Notes: generated by a model not told the origin, from the letters alone. Shown: positions 1-9,121, counted from the first letter of the stretch. The stretch: DNA of 64,000 bases from Desulfovibrio piger (GCF_900116045.1 NZ_LT630450.1:1946501-2010500), one strand, 5' to 3'. Translations and numbers: made by a program.

Positions 1-993
1 GCACTTGCGCACGTCCACGAACAGGTAGAAGGCGCCGTCCGGGCAGGGGCAGGAGGCAAAGTCCCAGCCCCTGATGATGTCCATGCCCAGATCGCGGCGG
101 CGCTGGAAGGCCTGGCGCATCTCGGCCAGGAAGTCCAGGGGCCCGGTGAGGCCGGCCAGGGCGGCCTTTTGCGAGATGGAGCAGATGTTGGACGTGCAGT
201 GGCCCTGCAGGCTGGACATCTTTTTGACGATCTCGGGATGGGCCACCACATAGCCCACGCGCCAGCCGGTCATGGCGAAACTTTTGGAGACGCCGTTGAG
301 GATGGCCACCTTTTCGGGATTTTTGACGAAGTGGTGCACGGCACTGGCCATCCTGGCCGGAGCGAAGACCAGCTGGTCATAGATCTCGTCGGTCAGCACA
401 TAGACGTCGCGGCTGTCGGCCCAGTCCAGGATGGCGGCCAGCTCTTCGGCGTTGTAGACGGCGCCCGTGGGGTTGCTGGGCGTGTTGAGCACCAGCAGCC
501 TGGTCTTGCCGGTGCATTTGGCGTCCAGCATCTCCGGCGTGATCTTGAAGCCCTGCTCCAGCGAGGCCTGCACGATGACGGGCACGCCGCCGGCCAGCTG
601 GATGATATAGGGATAGCTGAGCCAGTAGGGGGCGGGCAGCAGCACTTCGTCACCGGGGTTGATGGAGGCCTGCATGAAGTTGTACAGGGCATGCTTGCCG
701 CCGGCGGAAACGATGGTGCACTCGGGGGCGATGTCCTCGCCGTAGAATTTCTTGAAGTAACCGCCCACGGCGGCCCGCAGCTCGGGGATGCCGGGCACGG
801 CCGTGTAACGGCAGAAATTGGCGTCGATGGCGGCCTTGGCGGCCTCACAGATATGCTTGGGGGTGGGGAAGTCCGGTTCGCCCACGGCCAGGCTGGTGAC
901 TTGTATGCCCTGGGCCCGCAACTCCATGGCGCGGGTATTGACGCTGAGGGTCAGCGAGGGCTTCATGGTGCGCACACGTTCGGAAATCTGCAT
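1..993 (-). CDS. aspC: Aspartate aminotransferase, class I/II PLP-dependent (3' end beyond window)
   Basis: Transfers the amino group between aspartate and 2-oxoglutarate with pyridoxal phosphate, in the cytoplasm. Residues 1-331 are visible; the C-terminus lies outside the window. The fold-type I aminotransferase pattern is clear: a TPSNPTGAVY segment near residue 170, DEIYD at 201-205, and SKSFAMTGWR at 235-244 with the PLP-binding lysine at K236. The ATG at 993 begins MQISERVRTMKPS, the usual N-terminus of the bacterial AspC-like group. It diverges from sfsA across about 140 bp. Related class I aminotransferases acting on other amino acids cannot be excluded from sequence alone. Confidence 0.93.
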   Translation of the reverse strand, partial: MQISERVRTMKPSLTLSVNTRAMELRAQGIQVTSLAVGEPDFPTPKHICEAAKAAIDANFCRYTAVPGIPELRAAVGGYFKKFYGEDIAPECTIVSAGGKHALYNFMQASINPGDEVLLPAPYWLSYPYIIQLAGGVPVIVQASLEQGFKITPEMLDAKCTGKTRLLVLNTPSNPTGAVYNAEELAAILDWADSRDVYVLTDEIYDQLVFAPARMASAVHHFVKNPEKVAILNGVSKSFAMTGWRVGYVVAHPEIVKKMSSLQGHCTSNICSISQKAALAGLTGPLDFLAEMRQAFQRRRDLGMDIIRGWDFASCPCPDGAFYLFVDVRKC

Positions 994-1133
994 AGGGTGC
1001 TCCTTGCCTGGAATAGGTGTGGCCGGGCTGCGGCGCGCCCGCTCCGGTCACGGCGCAACAGCATAACAAGTTCATATCTGACTGTAAACGAGGGGCGCTC
1101 CCCGTGCCCCGGATGCCTTTTCGAGGACGGTTC

Positions 1134-1922
1134 ATGGAAAAATCACCGTTGCTGCCCCTTCCCCCGGGCTGTGTGGTGGGGCGTTTCATCAGGCGCTACA
1201 AGCGCTTCAGTGTGGAGATGCTGCTGGACGGGCGGAACGTCTGGGTGCACAGCAACAACTCCGGCAGCATGCTGGGCCTGACCCAGGCCGGCGTGCCCCT
1301 GCTGGCTTCGCCCGCGGCCAGTCCGGCGCGCAAGCTGCCCTATACGCAGGAAGCCGTCTGGCTGGCCCAACGGGCCGTACCGCCCCTGCCCGGCGGAACG
1401 GCTGGAGCGGACGGGCCCGCCCCGGGCCGGGGCTTTTGGGTGGGCGTCAACACCAGCGTGCCCAACCGCATGATAGAGGCCGCCTTCCATGCCGGACGGC
1501 TGGACTTTGCCGCCGGATACACGCAATGCCGCCGGGAGGCCAGACGGGGCGAGAGCCGCCTGGACGCCTGCCTCACCGGGCCGGATCTGCCGCCGTTGTG
1601 GGTGGAGTGCAAGAACGTGACCATGGTGGAGGACGGCGTGGCCTGCTTTCCCGATGCGGCCACGGAGCGCGGCCGGAAGCATCTGCGCGAGCTCATGGAC
1701 ATCGTGCGCTGCGGCGAGCGCGCGGCCATGTTCTACCTGGTGCAGCGCCCGGACGGCCACTGTTTCGGCCCGGCGGACGTGGTGGACCCCGCCTACGCGG
1801 CCCTGTTCTATGCGGCGCTGGATGCCGGGGTGGAGGTCTTTCCCTACCGCGCCTCGGTGAGCCCCGCCGGTATCGACCTGGAGGGCCTGCTGCCCGTGGC
1901 GCCCCGTCCCGCCGGGCTGTGA
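1134..1922 (+). CDS. sfsA: SfsA family protein (sugar fermentation stimulation / nuclease)
   Basis: A 262-residue member of the SfsA family, which has an OB-like N-terminal part and a PD-(D/E)XK-like C-terminal part; nuclease activity has been proposed and the physiological role is unsettled. Seen here are the family's early LPPG...[14 protein letters not shown] stretch, the [11 protein letters not shown] segment, and the core [12 protein letters not shown] with the E-x-K pair. The open frame extends upstream to 1017, but homologues start at the ATG at 1134. It is slightly longer than E. coli SfsA (234 residues) because of a proline-rich insert near residues 60-95. Confidence 0.9.
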   Translation: MEKSPLLPLPPGCVVGRFIRRYKRFSVEMLLDGRNVWVHSNNSGSMLGLTQAGVPLLASPAASPARKLPYTQEAVWLAQRAVPPLPGGTAGADGPAPGRGFWVGVNTSVPNRMIEAAFHAGRLDFAAGYTQCRREARRGESRLDACLTGPDLPPLWVECKNVTMVEDGVACFPDAATERGRKHLRELMDIVRCGERAAMFYLVQRPDGHCFGPADVVDPAYAALFYAALDAGVEVFPYRASVSPAGIDLEGLLPVAPRPAGL

Positions 1923-2188
1923 CGTCCTCCTGTCGGGGGAAGGGGCGCTTTCATATGGCGCACCCGACAGAGCGTGAGCGCCCGTCCCCCCTGTTGCCCA
2001 TCGGGACAAAAACGCGCACAATGGCGGGCGGCAAGCTGTGGCAGGTGCCGCGGGCCGTTCCCGGCCGGAAGGAGCATCCGCCGCCCTGCCGTTCCCGGCA
2101 CAGGGCAGGGAACGCCTTGCGGCGATGTGTCCCGGCGGCTCCCTGCGGTGCCTGTTGCCACGGTCCATGATCTCAAGGAGACAGTTCC

Positions 2189-3469
2189 ATGACCCATCGT
2201 TTCATCCCCCGGCTTTCTCCCGAAGAGATCGCCCGCCAGCAGCTGGAAGGCCTGCGTTTCACCGTGCGCCAGGCTTTCAGGTCCCCCCAGTACCGCAAAC
2301 GTCTGGAAGCGTGCGGCGTCACGCCCGACGACATCACCTCGCTGGACGATCTGCGCCGTCTGCCCACCGTGGACGTGGAAGACCTGCGCGAAGGCTACCC
2401 CCTGCCCCTGCTCTGCGTGCCCGAAGAGGACGTGGTGCGCATCCACGCCTCCAGCGGCACCACGGGCAAGCGCAAGATCCTGGCCTACACGGCCAATGAC
2501 GTGGACACGTTCACCCTGCAGATGGCCCGCTGCTACGAGATGGCGGGCCTGACCCCCCTGGACCGCATGCAGGTGGCCGTGGGCTACGGCCTGTGGACGG
2601 CCGGTGCGGGCTTCCAGCTGGGCAGCGAGCGCTTCGGCATGCTCACCATCCCCGTGGGCCCCGGCAACCTCGAAATGCATTTGCAGCTTTTGCGCGACAT
2701 GGGCACCACCTGTTTCGGCGCCACGGCCTCCATGGCCCTGCTGCTGGCCGAAGAAGTGGAGCGCGCCGGTATCCGCGACAAGCTCAGGCTGCGCAAGGTC
2801 ATCTGCGGCTCGGAAATCCGCAGCGAAAAGATGCGCCTGGCCATCGAGAGCAAGCTGGGCCTGGAAAGCAGCTATGACATCGCGGGCATGACCGAGATGT
2901 ACGGCCCCGGGACGGCCATCGACTGCGACGAGCACAACGGCCTGCACTACTGGGCCGACCTGTTCATCATCGAGATCCTCGATCCCGAGACCCTGCAGCC
3001 CGTGCCCGAAGGCGAAGTGGGCGAGATGGTGGTCACCAGCCTGCGCAAGGAGGCCGTGCCCCTGCTGCGCTACCGCACCCACGACCTTTCCCGCCTGCTG
3101 CCCGGCGACTGTCCCTGCGGCCTCAGCATGCCCCGCCATGACCGCATCCTCGGCCGTTCCGACGACATGATCATCTACCGCGGCGTCAACATCTATCCCG
3201 GCCAGATCATGGACGTCATCGGCGCCTTCCCCGAACTGGGCGGCGAATACCATGTGGAGCTGACCCGCGACGACCGGGCGCTGGACCACATGACCCTGAC
3301 CGTGGAACGCGCCCAGGGCGTCACCTCCGGCGGCGACGCCCAGCTGGCGGCCGCGCTGGAACAGCGCCTGCACAAGGCCCTGCTGGCCCGCGTGGCCGTA
3401 AAGCTTGCCGATCCCGCCAGCCTGCCCCGTACCTTCAGCAAGTCCAAGCGCGTCACCGATTTGCGCTAG
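2189..3469 (+). CDS. paaK: Phenylacetate-CoA ligase
   Basis: An adenylate-forming enzyme that activates phenylacetate, or a related aryl acid, to its CoA thioester using ATP. At 426 residues it has the usual PaaK length. The ATP-binding P-loop SSGTTGKRK is at about 88-96, the AMP-binding core YDIAGMTEMYGPG lies near 230, and the C-terminal subdomain has GRSDDMIIYRGVNIYPGQI with the hinge. The start is set by AAGGAG eight bases upstream. No other phenylacetate or indolepyruvate genes are nearby, so it may act in fermentation of aromatic amino acids. The gene ends in a strong terminator shared with the convergent deacetylase operon. Confidence 0.93.
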   Translation: MTHRFIPRLSPEEIARQQLEGLRFTVRQAFRSPQYRKRLEACGVTPDDITSLDDLRRLPTVDVEDLREGYPLPLLCVPEEDVVRIHASSGTTGKRKILAYTANDVDTFTLQMARCYEMAGLTPLDRMQVAVGYGLWTAGAGFQLGSERFGMLTIPVGPGNLEMHLQLLRDMGTTCFGATASMALLLAEEVERAGIRDKLRLRKVICGSEIRSEKMRLAIESKLGLESSYDIAGMTEMYGPGTAIDCDEHNGLHYWADLFIIEILDPETLQPVPEGEVGEMVVTSLRKEAVPLLRYRTHDLSRLLPGDCPCGLSMPRHDRILGRSDDMIIYRGVNIYPGQIMDVIGAFPELGGEYHVELTRDDRALDHMTLTVERAQGVTSGGDAQLAAALEQRLHKALLARVAVKLADPASLPRTFSKSKRVTDLR

Positions 3470-3512
3470 GGAGCGCGTTATTTTAGTTTTTTAGTTGTGT
3501 TAGAGGAAAAAA

Positions 3513-3543
3513 GGGGCGCCCTTATAAGGGGCGCCCCTTTTTT
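3513..3543. terminator. Bidirectional intrinsic terminator
   Basis: Stem GGGGCGCCC at 3513-3521 pairs with GGGCGCCCC at 3529-3537 around a 7-base loop. It is flanked by an A run on the left and a T run on the right, so it can stop transcription of paaK (+) and of the convergent deacetylase operon (-). Confidence 0.9.
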
Positions 3544-3593
3544 CCTCCGAAATTGCACCGGGCAGCACCCGGCGATAGGCATCGTTTCGCGAT

Positions 3594-4922
3594 CTATCTC
3601 AGCGCGGCGTCACCGTCCAGTACCAGCACATGGGCGTGGAGACCGGCCTTGCGGGCCGCCGCGGCGCGGGCCTCGGCCTCGGCGCGGCAGCGGGGGCAGG
3701 CGTGGCGGGGGATGAGCAGGCACAGGGAGCGGGCCACGCGCTCGGAGCTTGTCTCGAAGCAGCCCAGGCCGGAGCAGTCCGGGCACAGGCGCCAGCTCTC
3801 GCGCTGGCTCTCGCGCAACATGTCCGTATCGTAGAAGACATGCTTGCGCCGCGTCCACCAGCCGTGCTCTTCCTCGCCTTCCTGCGGCACCGACGGCGGG
3901 TCGTGATAGAGCTCCAGCAGGCCGTCGCAGAGGCGGGCGATGTAGTCGCTGATCTTCTGTTTCTGGCGGGTGCTCTCGGGCCGCCACCGGGGCTCGCGGA
4001 TGTCGCCCGCGTCCAGGCCGGCCAGCGCCAGGCAGATGCCCAGGTTCACATAGGGCAGGGCGCCGCGGATGGCGTAGCCGCCTTCCAGCACGGCGATGTC
4101 CGGGTCAAGGGCGCGGTTGAGGGCCGCGTAGCCCTGGGCCGAGAGCTTCATGTTGGCCAGCGGATCCGTGAAGTGGTTGTCCTGCCCGGCGGAGTTGATG
4201 ACCAGATCGGGCTTGAAGTCCGCCAGCATGGGCAGCACGGCGTGCTCGATGGCGTAGAGGTAGCCCTCGTCCGAGGTCTCGGGCGGCAGGGGGATGTTGA
4301 TGGTGCGGCCCAGCGCGCCCGGCCCGCCGCATTCCTGCGGGAAGCCCGTGCCCGGATAGAGGGTGCGGCCGTCCTGGTGCAGGGAGATGAACAGGGTGTG
4401 CGGGTCGTTCCAGAAGATGTCCTGGCTGCCGTCGCCGTGGTGCACGTCCGTATCCACGATGGCGATGCGCAGGGGCCGCCCCGTGGGATGCGGATAGTGG
4501 TCGCGGATGTATTCCACCATCACGGCTTCGTTGTTGATGTTGCAGAAACCGCGGTTGCCGTGGGTCACGCGCATGGCGTGGTGGCCCGGGGGACGCACCA
4601 GGGCAAAGGCCTTGTCTTCCTTCTTCTCCATGACCAGACGGGCGGCCGTGATGGCTCCGCCCGCCGAGGCCCGGTGCGAATCCGTGACCACGGCGCCGGT
4701 GGAGGGTAGGCAGAAGTGCACGCGCTCCACCTGGGCATCGGTGGCGAGCTCCGGGCGGTACTCGGTGATGCCGGGGATGTCGAACAGGCCTTCTTCCGCC
4801 AGCTGGTCACGGGTGTAGAGCAGGCGCTCCTCACGCTCGGGATGGGTGGCGGAGATGGCCCAGTCGAAGGCGGGGAAAAAGACCACGCCCAGCCGGTTGC
4901 GGGCTCTCAGGGGATCAGTCAT
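3594..4922 (-). CDS. Histone deacetylase-family protein with C-terminal Cys-rich domain
   Basis: A zinc-dependent deacetylase of the arginase/HDAC fold (acetoin-utilization AcuC, acetylpolyamine amidohydrolase and protein deacetylase relatives); its substrate is unknown. It has 442 residues. The catalytic core is complete: His pair 114-115, zinc ligands D159 and H161 in VDTDVHHGDG, third ligand D248 in SAGQD, and Y283 in GGYA. Past residue ~310 is an extension not found in minimal family members. It carries C380/C383/C388 and C409/C412 (CPDC...C and CPRC), which looks like a zinc ribbon. The ATG overlaps the preceding gene by 8 bp, so it is translated in the yhaM-like/tmk operon. Confidence 0.88.
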   Translation of the reverse strand: MTDPLRARNRLGVVFFPAFDWAISATHPEREERLLYTRDQLAEEGLFDIPGITEYRPELATDAQVERVHFCLPSTGAVVTDSHRASAGGAITAARLVMEKKEDKAFALVRPPGHHAMRVTHGNRGFCNINNEAVMVEYIRDHYPHPTGRPLRIAIVDTDVHHGDGSQDIFWNDPHTLFISLHQDGRTLYPGTGFPQECGGPGALGRTINIPLPPETSDEGYLYAIEHAVLPMLADFKPDLVINSAGQDNHFTDPLANMKLSAQGYAALNRALDPDIAVLEGGYAIRGALPYVNLGICLALAGLDAGDIREPRWRPESTRQKQKISDYIARLCDGLLELYHDPPSVPQEGEEEHGWWTRRKHVFYDTDMLRESQRESWRLCPDCSGLGCFETSSERVARSLCLLIPRHACPRCRAEAEARAAAARKAGLHAHVLVLDGDAALR

Positions 4923-5259
4923 CGTCGTCCAGCATGTTTTCGGCAAAGATGTCGGCGCCGTAGCGCGCATAGGAGATCATCTTGCCCAGGCGGCCCAGGG
5001 CCACGGCATAGGCAAGGTTGGTCTCGGCCACGGCCGCGAAGAGCAGGCCGTTGTCGTCTTCCACCACGAAGACGCCGCCGGGCTTCCGCTCATGGCGGAA
5101 GACCACGCAGTGCAGCAGCCCGGGATCCCCCAGGCGGGAAACGAAGCCGCAGCCGGGCAGGGGGCTCTCGTCCAGCACGGCCTGCTCCAGGGCGGCATCG
5201 GTGCGGGGCAGGAAGCGCAGGCGGCCTTCCTCGGCGGTGACGGTATACAGTTCGCTCAT
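4915..5259 (-). CDS. Conserved hypothetical protein, 114 aa
   Basis: A small soluble protein with no recognised domain; it has no signal peptide or membrane segment and ends in a run of four aspartates. Its middle part (GGVFVVEDDNGLLFAAVAETN) reads as short beta strands followed by a helix. It starts 17 bp after tmk and overlaps the deacetylase gene by 8 bp (ATGACTGA), so translational coupling is likely. Position between tmk and the deacetylase is the only clue to function. Confidence 0.75.
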   Translation of the reverse strand: MSELYTVTAEEGRLRFLPRTDAALEQAVLDESPLPGCGFVSRLGDPGLLHCVVFRHERKPGGVFVVEDDNGLLFAAVAETNLAYAVALGRLGKMISYARYGADIFAENMLDDDD

Positions 5260-5276
5260 GGCACTATCCTTACGTC

Positions 5277-5930
5277 TTATTCCAGCCCGCTGCCGCGCTG
5301 CTTCAAATGCCGCTCCACGGCGGAGAGGCATTGCAGCACCACGTCCTCGGGCGGTTGCGATGCGTCGATGATGGCGATGCGGTCGGGCTCTTCGGCCGCG
5401 ATGGCCAGATAGCCCTGGCGCACGCGTTCGTGGAAATTGAGGCTCTCGCCGTCGAAGCGGCCTTCGGAGAGCACCGTGCCCTCGCGCCGGTTGCGCAGGC
5501 CCGCGCGCTCCAGCCCCGCGGACACGGGCAGGTCGCAGAGCAGGGTCAGATCCGGTTGCAGGCCGCCGGTGGCCAGATCGTTGGCCCGGCGCAGGCGGTC
5601 GGGGTCGCGGCCGCGGCCGTAGCCCTGGTAGGCCAGGGTGGAGTCGGTGTAGCGGTCGCAGATGACGATCTGCCCGGCTTCCAGGGCCGGACGGATGATC
5701 TCGGCCACATGCTGGGCCCGGTCGGCCAAAAAGAGATAGAGCTCGGCCCGGTTGCACAGGCCGGAATTGCGGGCGTCCAGCAGGATGGGACGCAGGGCGC
5801 GCCCCAGGCCGCAGCCGCCCGGTTCGCGGGTCAGCAGCACGTCATGGCCGCGCTTTTCCAGCTCCTGGGCCAGCAGTTGCCGGGCCGTGGTCTTGCCGGA
5901 ACCTTCTATGCCTTCGAATGTGATGAACAT
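5277..5930 (-). CDS. tmk: Thymidylate kinase
   Basis: Phosphorylates dTMP to dTDP with ATP, an essential step in dTTP supply. It has 217 residues, normal for bacterial Tmk. The start MFITFEGIEGSGKTT carries the P-loop (7-15). REPGG follows at about 35 and the DRYTDSTLAYQG substrate-binding motif near 90. The LID region contains basic residues (RAGLRNRREG). The start lies 7 bp after the yhaM-like stop, within a four-gene leftward operon. Confidence 0.97.
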   Translation of the reverse strand: MFITFEGIEGSGKTTARQLLAQELEKRGHDVLLTREPGGCGLGRALRPILLDARNSGLCNRAELYLFLADRAQHVAEIIRPALEAGQIVICDRYTDSTLAYQGYGRGRDPDRLRRANDLATGGLQPDLTLLCDLPVSAGLERAGLRNRREGTVLSEGRFDGESLNFHERVRQGYLAIAAEEPDRIAIIDASQPPEDVVLQCLSAVERHLKQRGSGLE

Positions 5931-5937
5931 GGCAGCC

Positions 5938-6975
5938 TCACAGCAGGGAGAGCATCCCGTCATCCCCGGGATTTTTCCGGGAAGCGCGGGACTTCTTTTC
6001 GACTTTTTCTTCCACCGGCGTCCGCGCGCAGCGGTGCATGGCCCGGCCCAGAGTGGCCTGATAGGGCGTCCAGCTCTCGCCTTCGCCCAGCTGGGCGAAC
6101 AGGCCCCGGCACTGGGCCATCTTAGCGTCGATGTTGTCCGCATAGTGCAGCGCCAGGGCCTCGGCGGTCTGCGGCACGCGCACGGCCCCGAACTCCAGCG
6201 TGCCGTGGTGGCTCAGCACCAGATGCTTGAGATGGCGCTGCAATTCGGGCTCCAGCCCCGACTTTTCCAGATAGGGGGCCAGCATCTCCACGCAGATCTC
6301 CAGGTGCCCCAGCAGGCGGCCCTCGTCGGTATAATCGTTGGCGATGCCGCCGGAAAATTCGCGGATCTTGCCGAAGTCGTGGAACAGGGCCCCGGCCAGC
6401 AGGGTCTGGCGGTCCAGCTCGGGATACTGGTCGGCCAGGCGGCGGCAGAGCTTGAAGACGCCCAGGGTATGTTCCAGCAGGCCGCCCGCGTAGGCGTGGT
6501 GCACGCCCTTGGCCGCCGGGCAGGTGCGGAAGGCCTCGCGCAGCGCCTCATTTTTGAACACGCCGTCCACCAGCCTGCGCCAGGGCTTGTGGCGGAACTC
6601 CTCGCGGACCAGGGCCATGAGCTCGTCCATCATGGCATCCAGCGGGTAGGGGCTGGCGGGCATGAAGTCGGCCAGGTCCAGGGCGGCGCCTTCTTCCGGC
6701 GTGAGCAGGCGGCCTTCCTCCACCGTGAACTGGAGCTGGTCGCGGAAGGTGCTCACCCGGCCGTGGGCGTAGAAGAAGACGCCCGTGCGCAGGACGGGAA
6801 AAGAGGCGCTCAGGGGCGACCAGATCTTGGCCTCCACGCTGCCGCTGGCGTCGGCCAGCACGAGCCGCCAGTAAGGTCCGTTGCGCGAGCTGCCCTGCGC
6901 GGCCAGGGTGATGACGAAGATGCCCTCCGCCTCGTTGGGGGCCGTCATGTCTTTGACGAAGATGCCTTTTTGCAT
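5938..6975 (-). CDS. OB-fold / HD-domain 3'-5' exoribonuclease, YhaM-like
   Basis: Has 345 residues. The N-terminal third (to about 120) resembles an OB-fold nucleic-acid-binding domain. The middle carries an HD phosphohydrolase domain with HTLGVFKLC and HDFGKI, and later the histidines of LVLSHHGTLEFGA. This arrangement matches YhaM/CBF1-type exoribonucleases involved in RNA turnover. The start at MQKGIFVKDM is chosen over an upstream ATG because homologues begin with a similar short leader before the OB fold. It is the first gene of the operon continuing to tmk. Confidence 0.88.
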   Translation of the reverse strand: MQKGIFVKDMTAPNEAEGIFVITLAAQGSSRNGPYWRLVLADASGSVEAKIWSPLSASFPVLRTGVFFYAHGRVSTFRDQLQFTVEEGRLLTPEEGAALDLADFMPASPYPLDAMMDELMALVREEFRHKPWRRLVDGVFKNEALREAFRTCPAAKGVHHAYAGGLLEHTLGVFKLCRRLADQYPELDRQTLLAGALFHDFGKIREFSGGIANDYTDEGRLLGHLEICVEMLAPYLEKSGLEPELQRHLKHLVLSHHGTLEFGAVRVPQTAEALALHYADNIDAKMAQCRGLFAQLGEGESWTPYQATLGRAMHRCARTPVEEKVEKKSRASRKNPGDDGMLSLL

Positions 6976-7035
6976 ATATCCTGACTCTGCGGCCACGGAC
7001 CGCCTGTCTTGCATGTTCCTGAGGTTCCCGGGCAT

Positions 7036-7053
7036 CCCCGCGGATCCGCGGGG
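7036..7053. promoter_or_regulatory. Perfect 18-bp palindrome in the yhaM-like/surE divergent gap
   Basis: CCCCGCGGATCCGCGGGG reads the same on both strands. It sits 46 bp before the surE start and 61 bp before the yhaM-like start. There is no T run, so it is less likely a terminator. It may be an operator for a dimeric regulator; no regulator is identified. Confidence 0.35.
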
Positions 7054-7098
7054 GCCTGTTTATCCGTAAAGATTCCCTTGTTTCAGAGGTATTGTCAA

Positions 7099-7857
7099 AT
7101 GCGAGTGCTCCTGACCAACGACGACGGCATCCGGGCCGAGGGCCTGCGTGCCATGTACCGGGCCCTGCGCGAAGCCGGGCATACCGTGCATGTGGTGGCG
7201 CCCATGCACGAACAGTCCGGCGTGGGCCATTCCCTGACCTTTTTCGACCCCCTGCGTGCCCACAAGATCGAGGAGCCCGACTTCGAAGGTCTGGGCCTGT
7301 ACGGCACCCCCACGGACTGCGTGAAGCTGGCCCTGGGCAACCTGCTGAAAAAACGGCCCGACATGGTCATCTCGGGCATCAACGCGGGCAGCAACGTGGG
7401 CCCGGACATCCTCTATTCCGGCACCGTGGGCGCGGCCACCGAAGCCGCCCACGAAGACCTGCCCAGCATGGCGCTCTCCTGCGATGTCGGCGGCGGCACC
7501 CCGGACATGGAGGCCATCGCCCGCCACGCCGTGGAGCTGGCCGCGCGCATCGACTGGAAAAAAGTGCCCCATCGCCGCGTCATCAACGTCAACTATCCCC
7601 GCGGCCCGCTCTCCGAGGCCAAGGGCCTGCGCATCTGCCCGCAGACCAGCGCCGTGTGGAAGAACGCCTACGCCGAACGCAAGGACCCGCGCGGCGAACC
7701 CTACTGGTGGCTGGAAGGCGAGATCCCGCCGCACACCATCAATGCCGGTTCGGACAAGGACCTGCTCAACCGCGGCTACATCACCGTGACGCCCCTGCGT
7801 TTCGAGTTCACGGACCACGAGAGCCTGCGCAGCCTGGAGGACATGCTGCTTTCCTGA
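7099..7857 (+). CDS. surE: 5'-nucleotidase SurE
   Basis: A metal-dependent nucleoside monophosphate phosphatase linked to stationary-phase survival. It has 252 residues. The signature MRVLLTNDDG is at the N-terminus (N7-D8-D9), with SGINAGSNVGPDILYSGTVGAA near 95-115 completing the active site. The frame is open upstream to 7009, but the ATG at 7099, preceded by CAGAGGT, gives the standard SurE N-terminus. It is monocistronic, with its own terminator. Confidence 0.96.
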   Translation: MRVLLTNDDGIRAEGLRAMYRALREAGHTVHVVAPMHEQSGVGHSLTFFDPLRAHKIEEPDFEGLGLYGTPTDCVKLALGNLLKKRPDMVISGINAGSNVGPDILYSGTVGAATEAAHEDLPSMALSCDVGGGTPDMEAIARHAVELAARIDWKKVPHRRVINVNYPRGPLSEAKGLRICPQTSAVWKNAYAERKDPRGEPYWWLEGEIPPHTINAGSDKDLLNRGYITVTPLRFEFTDHESLRSLEDMLLS

Positions 7858-7902
7858 CCATACGGCCCCTGCGGGTGCCGATTTTATGAATTTTTCCACA
7901 AC

Positions 7903-7937
7903 AGCCCCAAAGTCATTTCCCTTTGGGGCTTTTTTTT
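7903..7937 (+). terminator. Intrinsic terminator of surE
   Basis: AGCCCCAAAG at 7903-7912 pairs with CTTTGGGGCT at 7921-7930, followed directly by a run of T. Confidence 0.92.
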
Positions 7938-8126
7938 GTACAATGAATTGCTTCGTTGCGGCTGCCCGGCAGCAGTCCCTCCGGCACGCATCCCTGCCGG
8001 ATCCCACGGCGGCCGCCGATACAGCAGACAGGCCGGCCGGACAGGCATTCCTGTCCGCCTTCCCATTTCATCCCACGCGCGCACGGTGCGCGCCGTGTCG
8101 TATCGCACGTGGTGCAGGAGGAATCC

Positions 8127-9053
8127 ATGCCGCTTATCGGGCCTAAGGAAATGTTCGCCGCCGCTTATGCGGGCCGGTATGCTGTGGGCGCGTTCAACGT
8201 CAACAACATGGAAATCGTGCAGGGCATCATGCAGGCCGCCTCGGAGGAAAAATCCCCCGTGATCCTTCAGGTCTCCTCGGGCGCGCGCAGCTATGCCGGG
8301 CAGAAATACCTCATGAAGCTGGTGGAGGCCGCCCTGGCCGAGGATCCGTCCGTGCCCGTGGTGGTGCACCTGGACCACGGCTCCAGCTTCGAGCTGTGCC
8401 GCGACTGCATCGACGGCGGCTTCACCTCCGTGATGATCGACGGCTCGCACCTGCCCTATGAAGAAAACATCGCCCTGACCAGGCAGGTGGTGGAATACGC
8501 CCACCCGCGCGGCATCTGGGTGGAGGCCGAACTGGGCAAGCTGGCCGGGGTGGAAGAGCATGTGAGCAATGCCGACCATGTGTACACCGACCCCGCCCAG
8601 GCCGTGGACTTTGTGGAACGCACGGGCTGCGACTCCCTGGCCGTGGCCATCGGCACCAGCCACGGGGCCTACAAGTTCAAGGGCGAAGCCAGGCTGGACT
8701 TCGACCGCCTGGAAGAGATCGGCAAGCGCCTGCCCGGCTATCCGCTGGTGCTGCACGGCGCCTCCAGCGTGCCCCAGGAATTCGTGGAGGCCTGCAACAG
8801 GTTCGGCGGCCAGGTGGGCGGCGCCCGCGGCGTGCCGGAAGACATGCTGCGCAAGGCGGCCGGCATGGGCGTGTGCAAGATCAACGTGGATACCGACATC
8901 CGTCTGGCCGTGACCGCCTCCATCCGCCAGTATCTGGCGGAACACCCCGAAGCCTTCGACCCCCGCGCGTACCTGAAGCCCGCGCGACAGGCCGTCAAGG
9001 ATATGGTCGCCCACAAGATCCGCAACGTCATGGGATCTTCCGGCAAGGCCTAG
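8127..9053 (+). CDS. fba: Fructose-bisphosphate aldolase, class II
   Basis: Zinc-dependent cleavage or condensation of fructose 1,6-bisphosphate with glyceraldehyde 3-phosphate and dihydroxyacetone phosphate. It has 308 residues, typical of the class IIB group. Visible motifs are GAFNVNNMEI near the start, zinc-ligand HLDHGSS at 81-87, the DGSHLPYEEN loop, and the C-terminal NVDTDIR phosphate-binding segment. The start is set by AGGAGG seven bases before the ATG. Directly followed by gap, so the two consecutive glycolytic and gluconeogenic enzymes are neighbours. Confidence 0.96.
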   Translation: MPLIGPKEMFAAAYAGRYAVGAFNVNNMEIVQGIMQAASEEKSPVILQVSSGARSYAGQKYLMKLVEAALAEDPSVPVVVHLDHGSSFELCRDCIDGGFTSVMIDGSHLPYEENIALTRQVVEYAHPRGIWVEAELGKLAGVEEHVSNADHVYTDPAQAVDFVERTGCDSLAVAIGTSHGAYKFKGEARLDFDRLEEIGKRLPGYPLVLHGASSVPQEFVEACNRFGGQVGGARGVPEDMLRKAAGMGVCKINVDTDIRLAVTASIRQYLAEHPEAFDPRAYLKPARQAVKDMVAHKIRNVMGSSGKA

Positions 9054-9065
9054 ACCAGTCTTTCA

Positions 9066-9094
9066 CGCCGCCTCCATCGGGGAGGCGGCGTTTT
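9066..9094 (+). terminator. Terminator or attenuator between fba and gap
   Basis: CGCCGCCTCC at 9066-9075 pairs with GGAGGCGGCG at 9081-9090, followed by TTTT. The short T run and only 28 bp to gap suggest partial read-through is possible. Confidence 0.8.
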
Positions 9095-9121
9095 CATCTC
9101 TCTCGCGTGAAGGAGCGCAAC

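Noticed and set aside
169..1281. Plus-strand frame antisense to aspC
   Set aside because: The minus strand clearly encodes an aminotransferase with its active-site lysine.
7892..7900. DnaA-box match TTTTCCACA downstream of surE
   Set aside because: An isolated match near a terminator with no AT-rich element. Such 9-mers occur by chance, and another lone match exists at 51645-51653.
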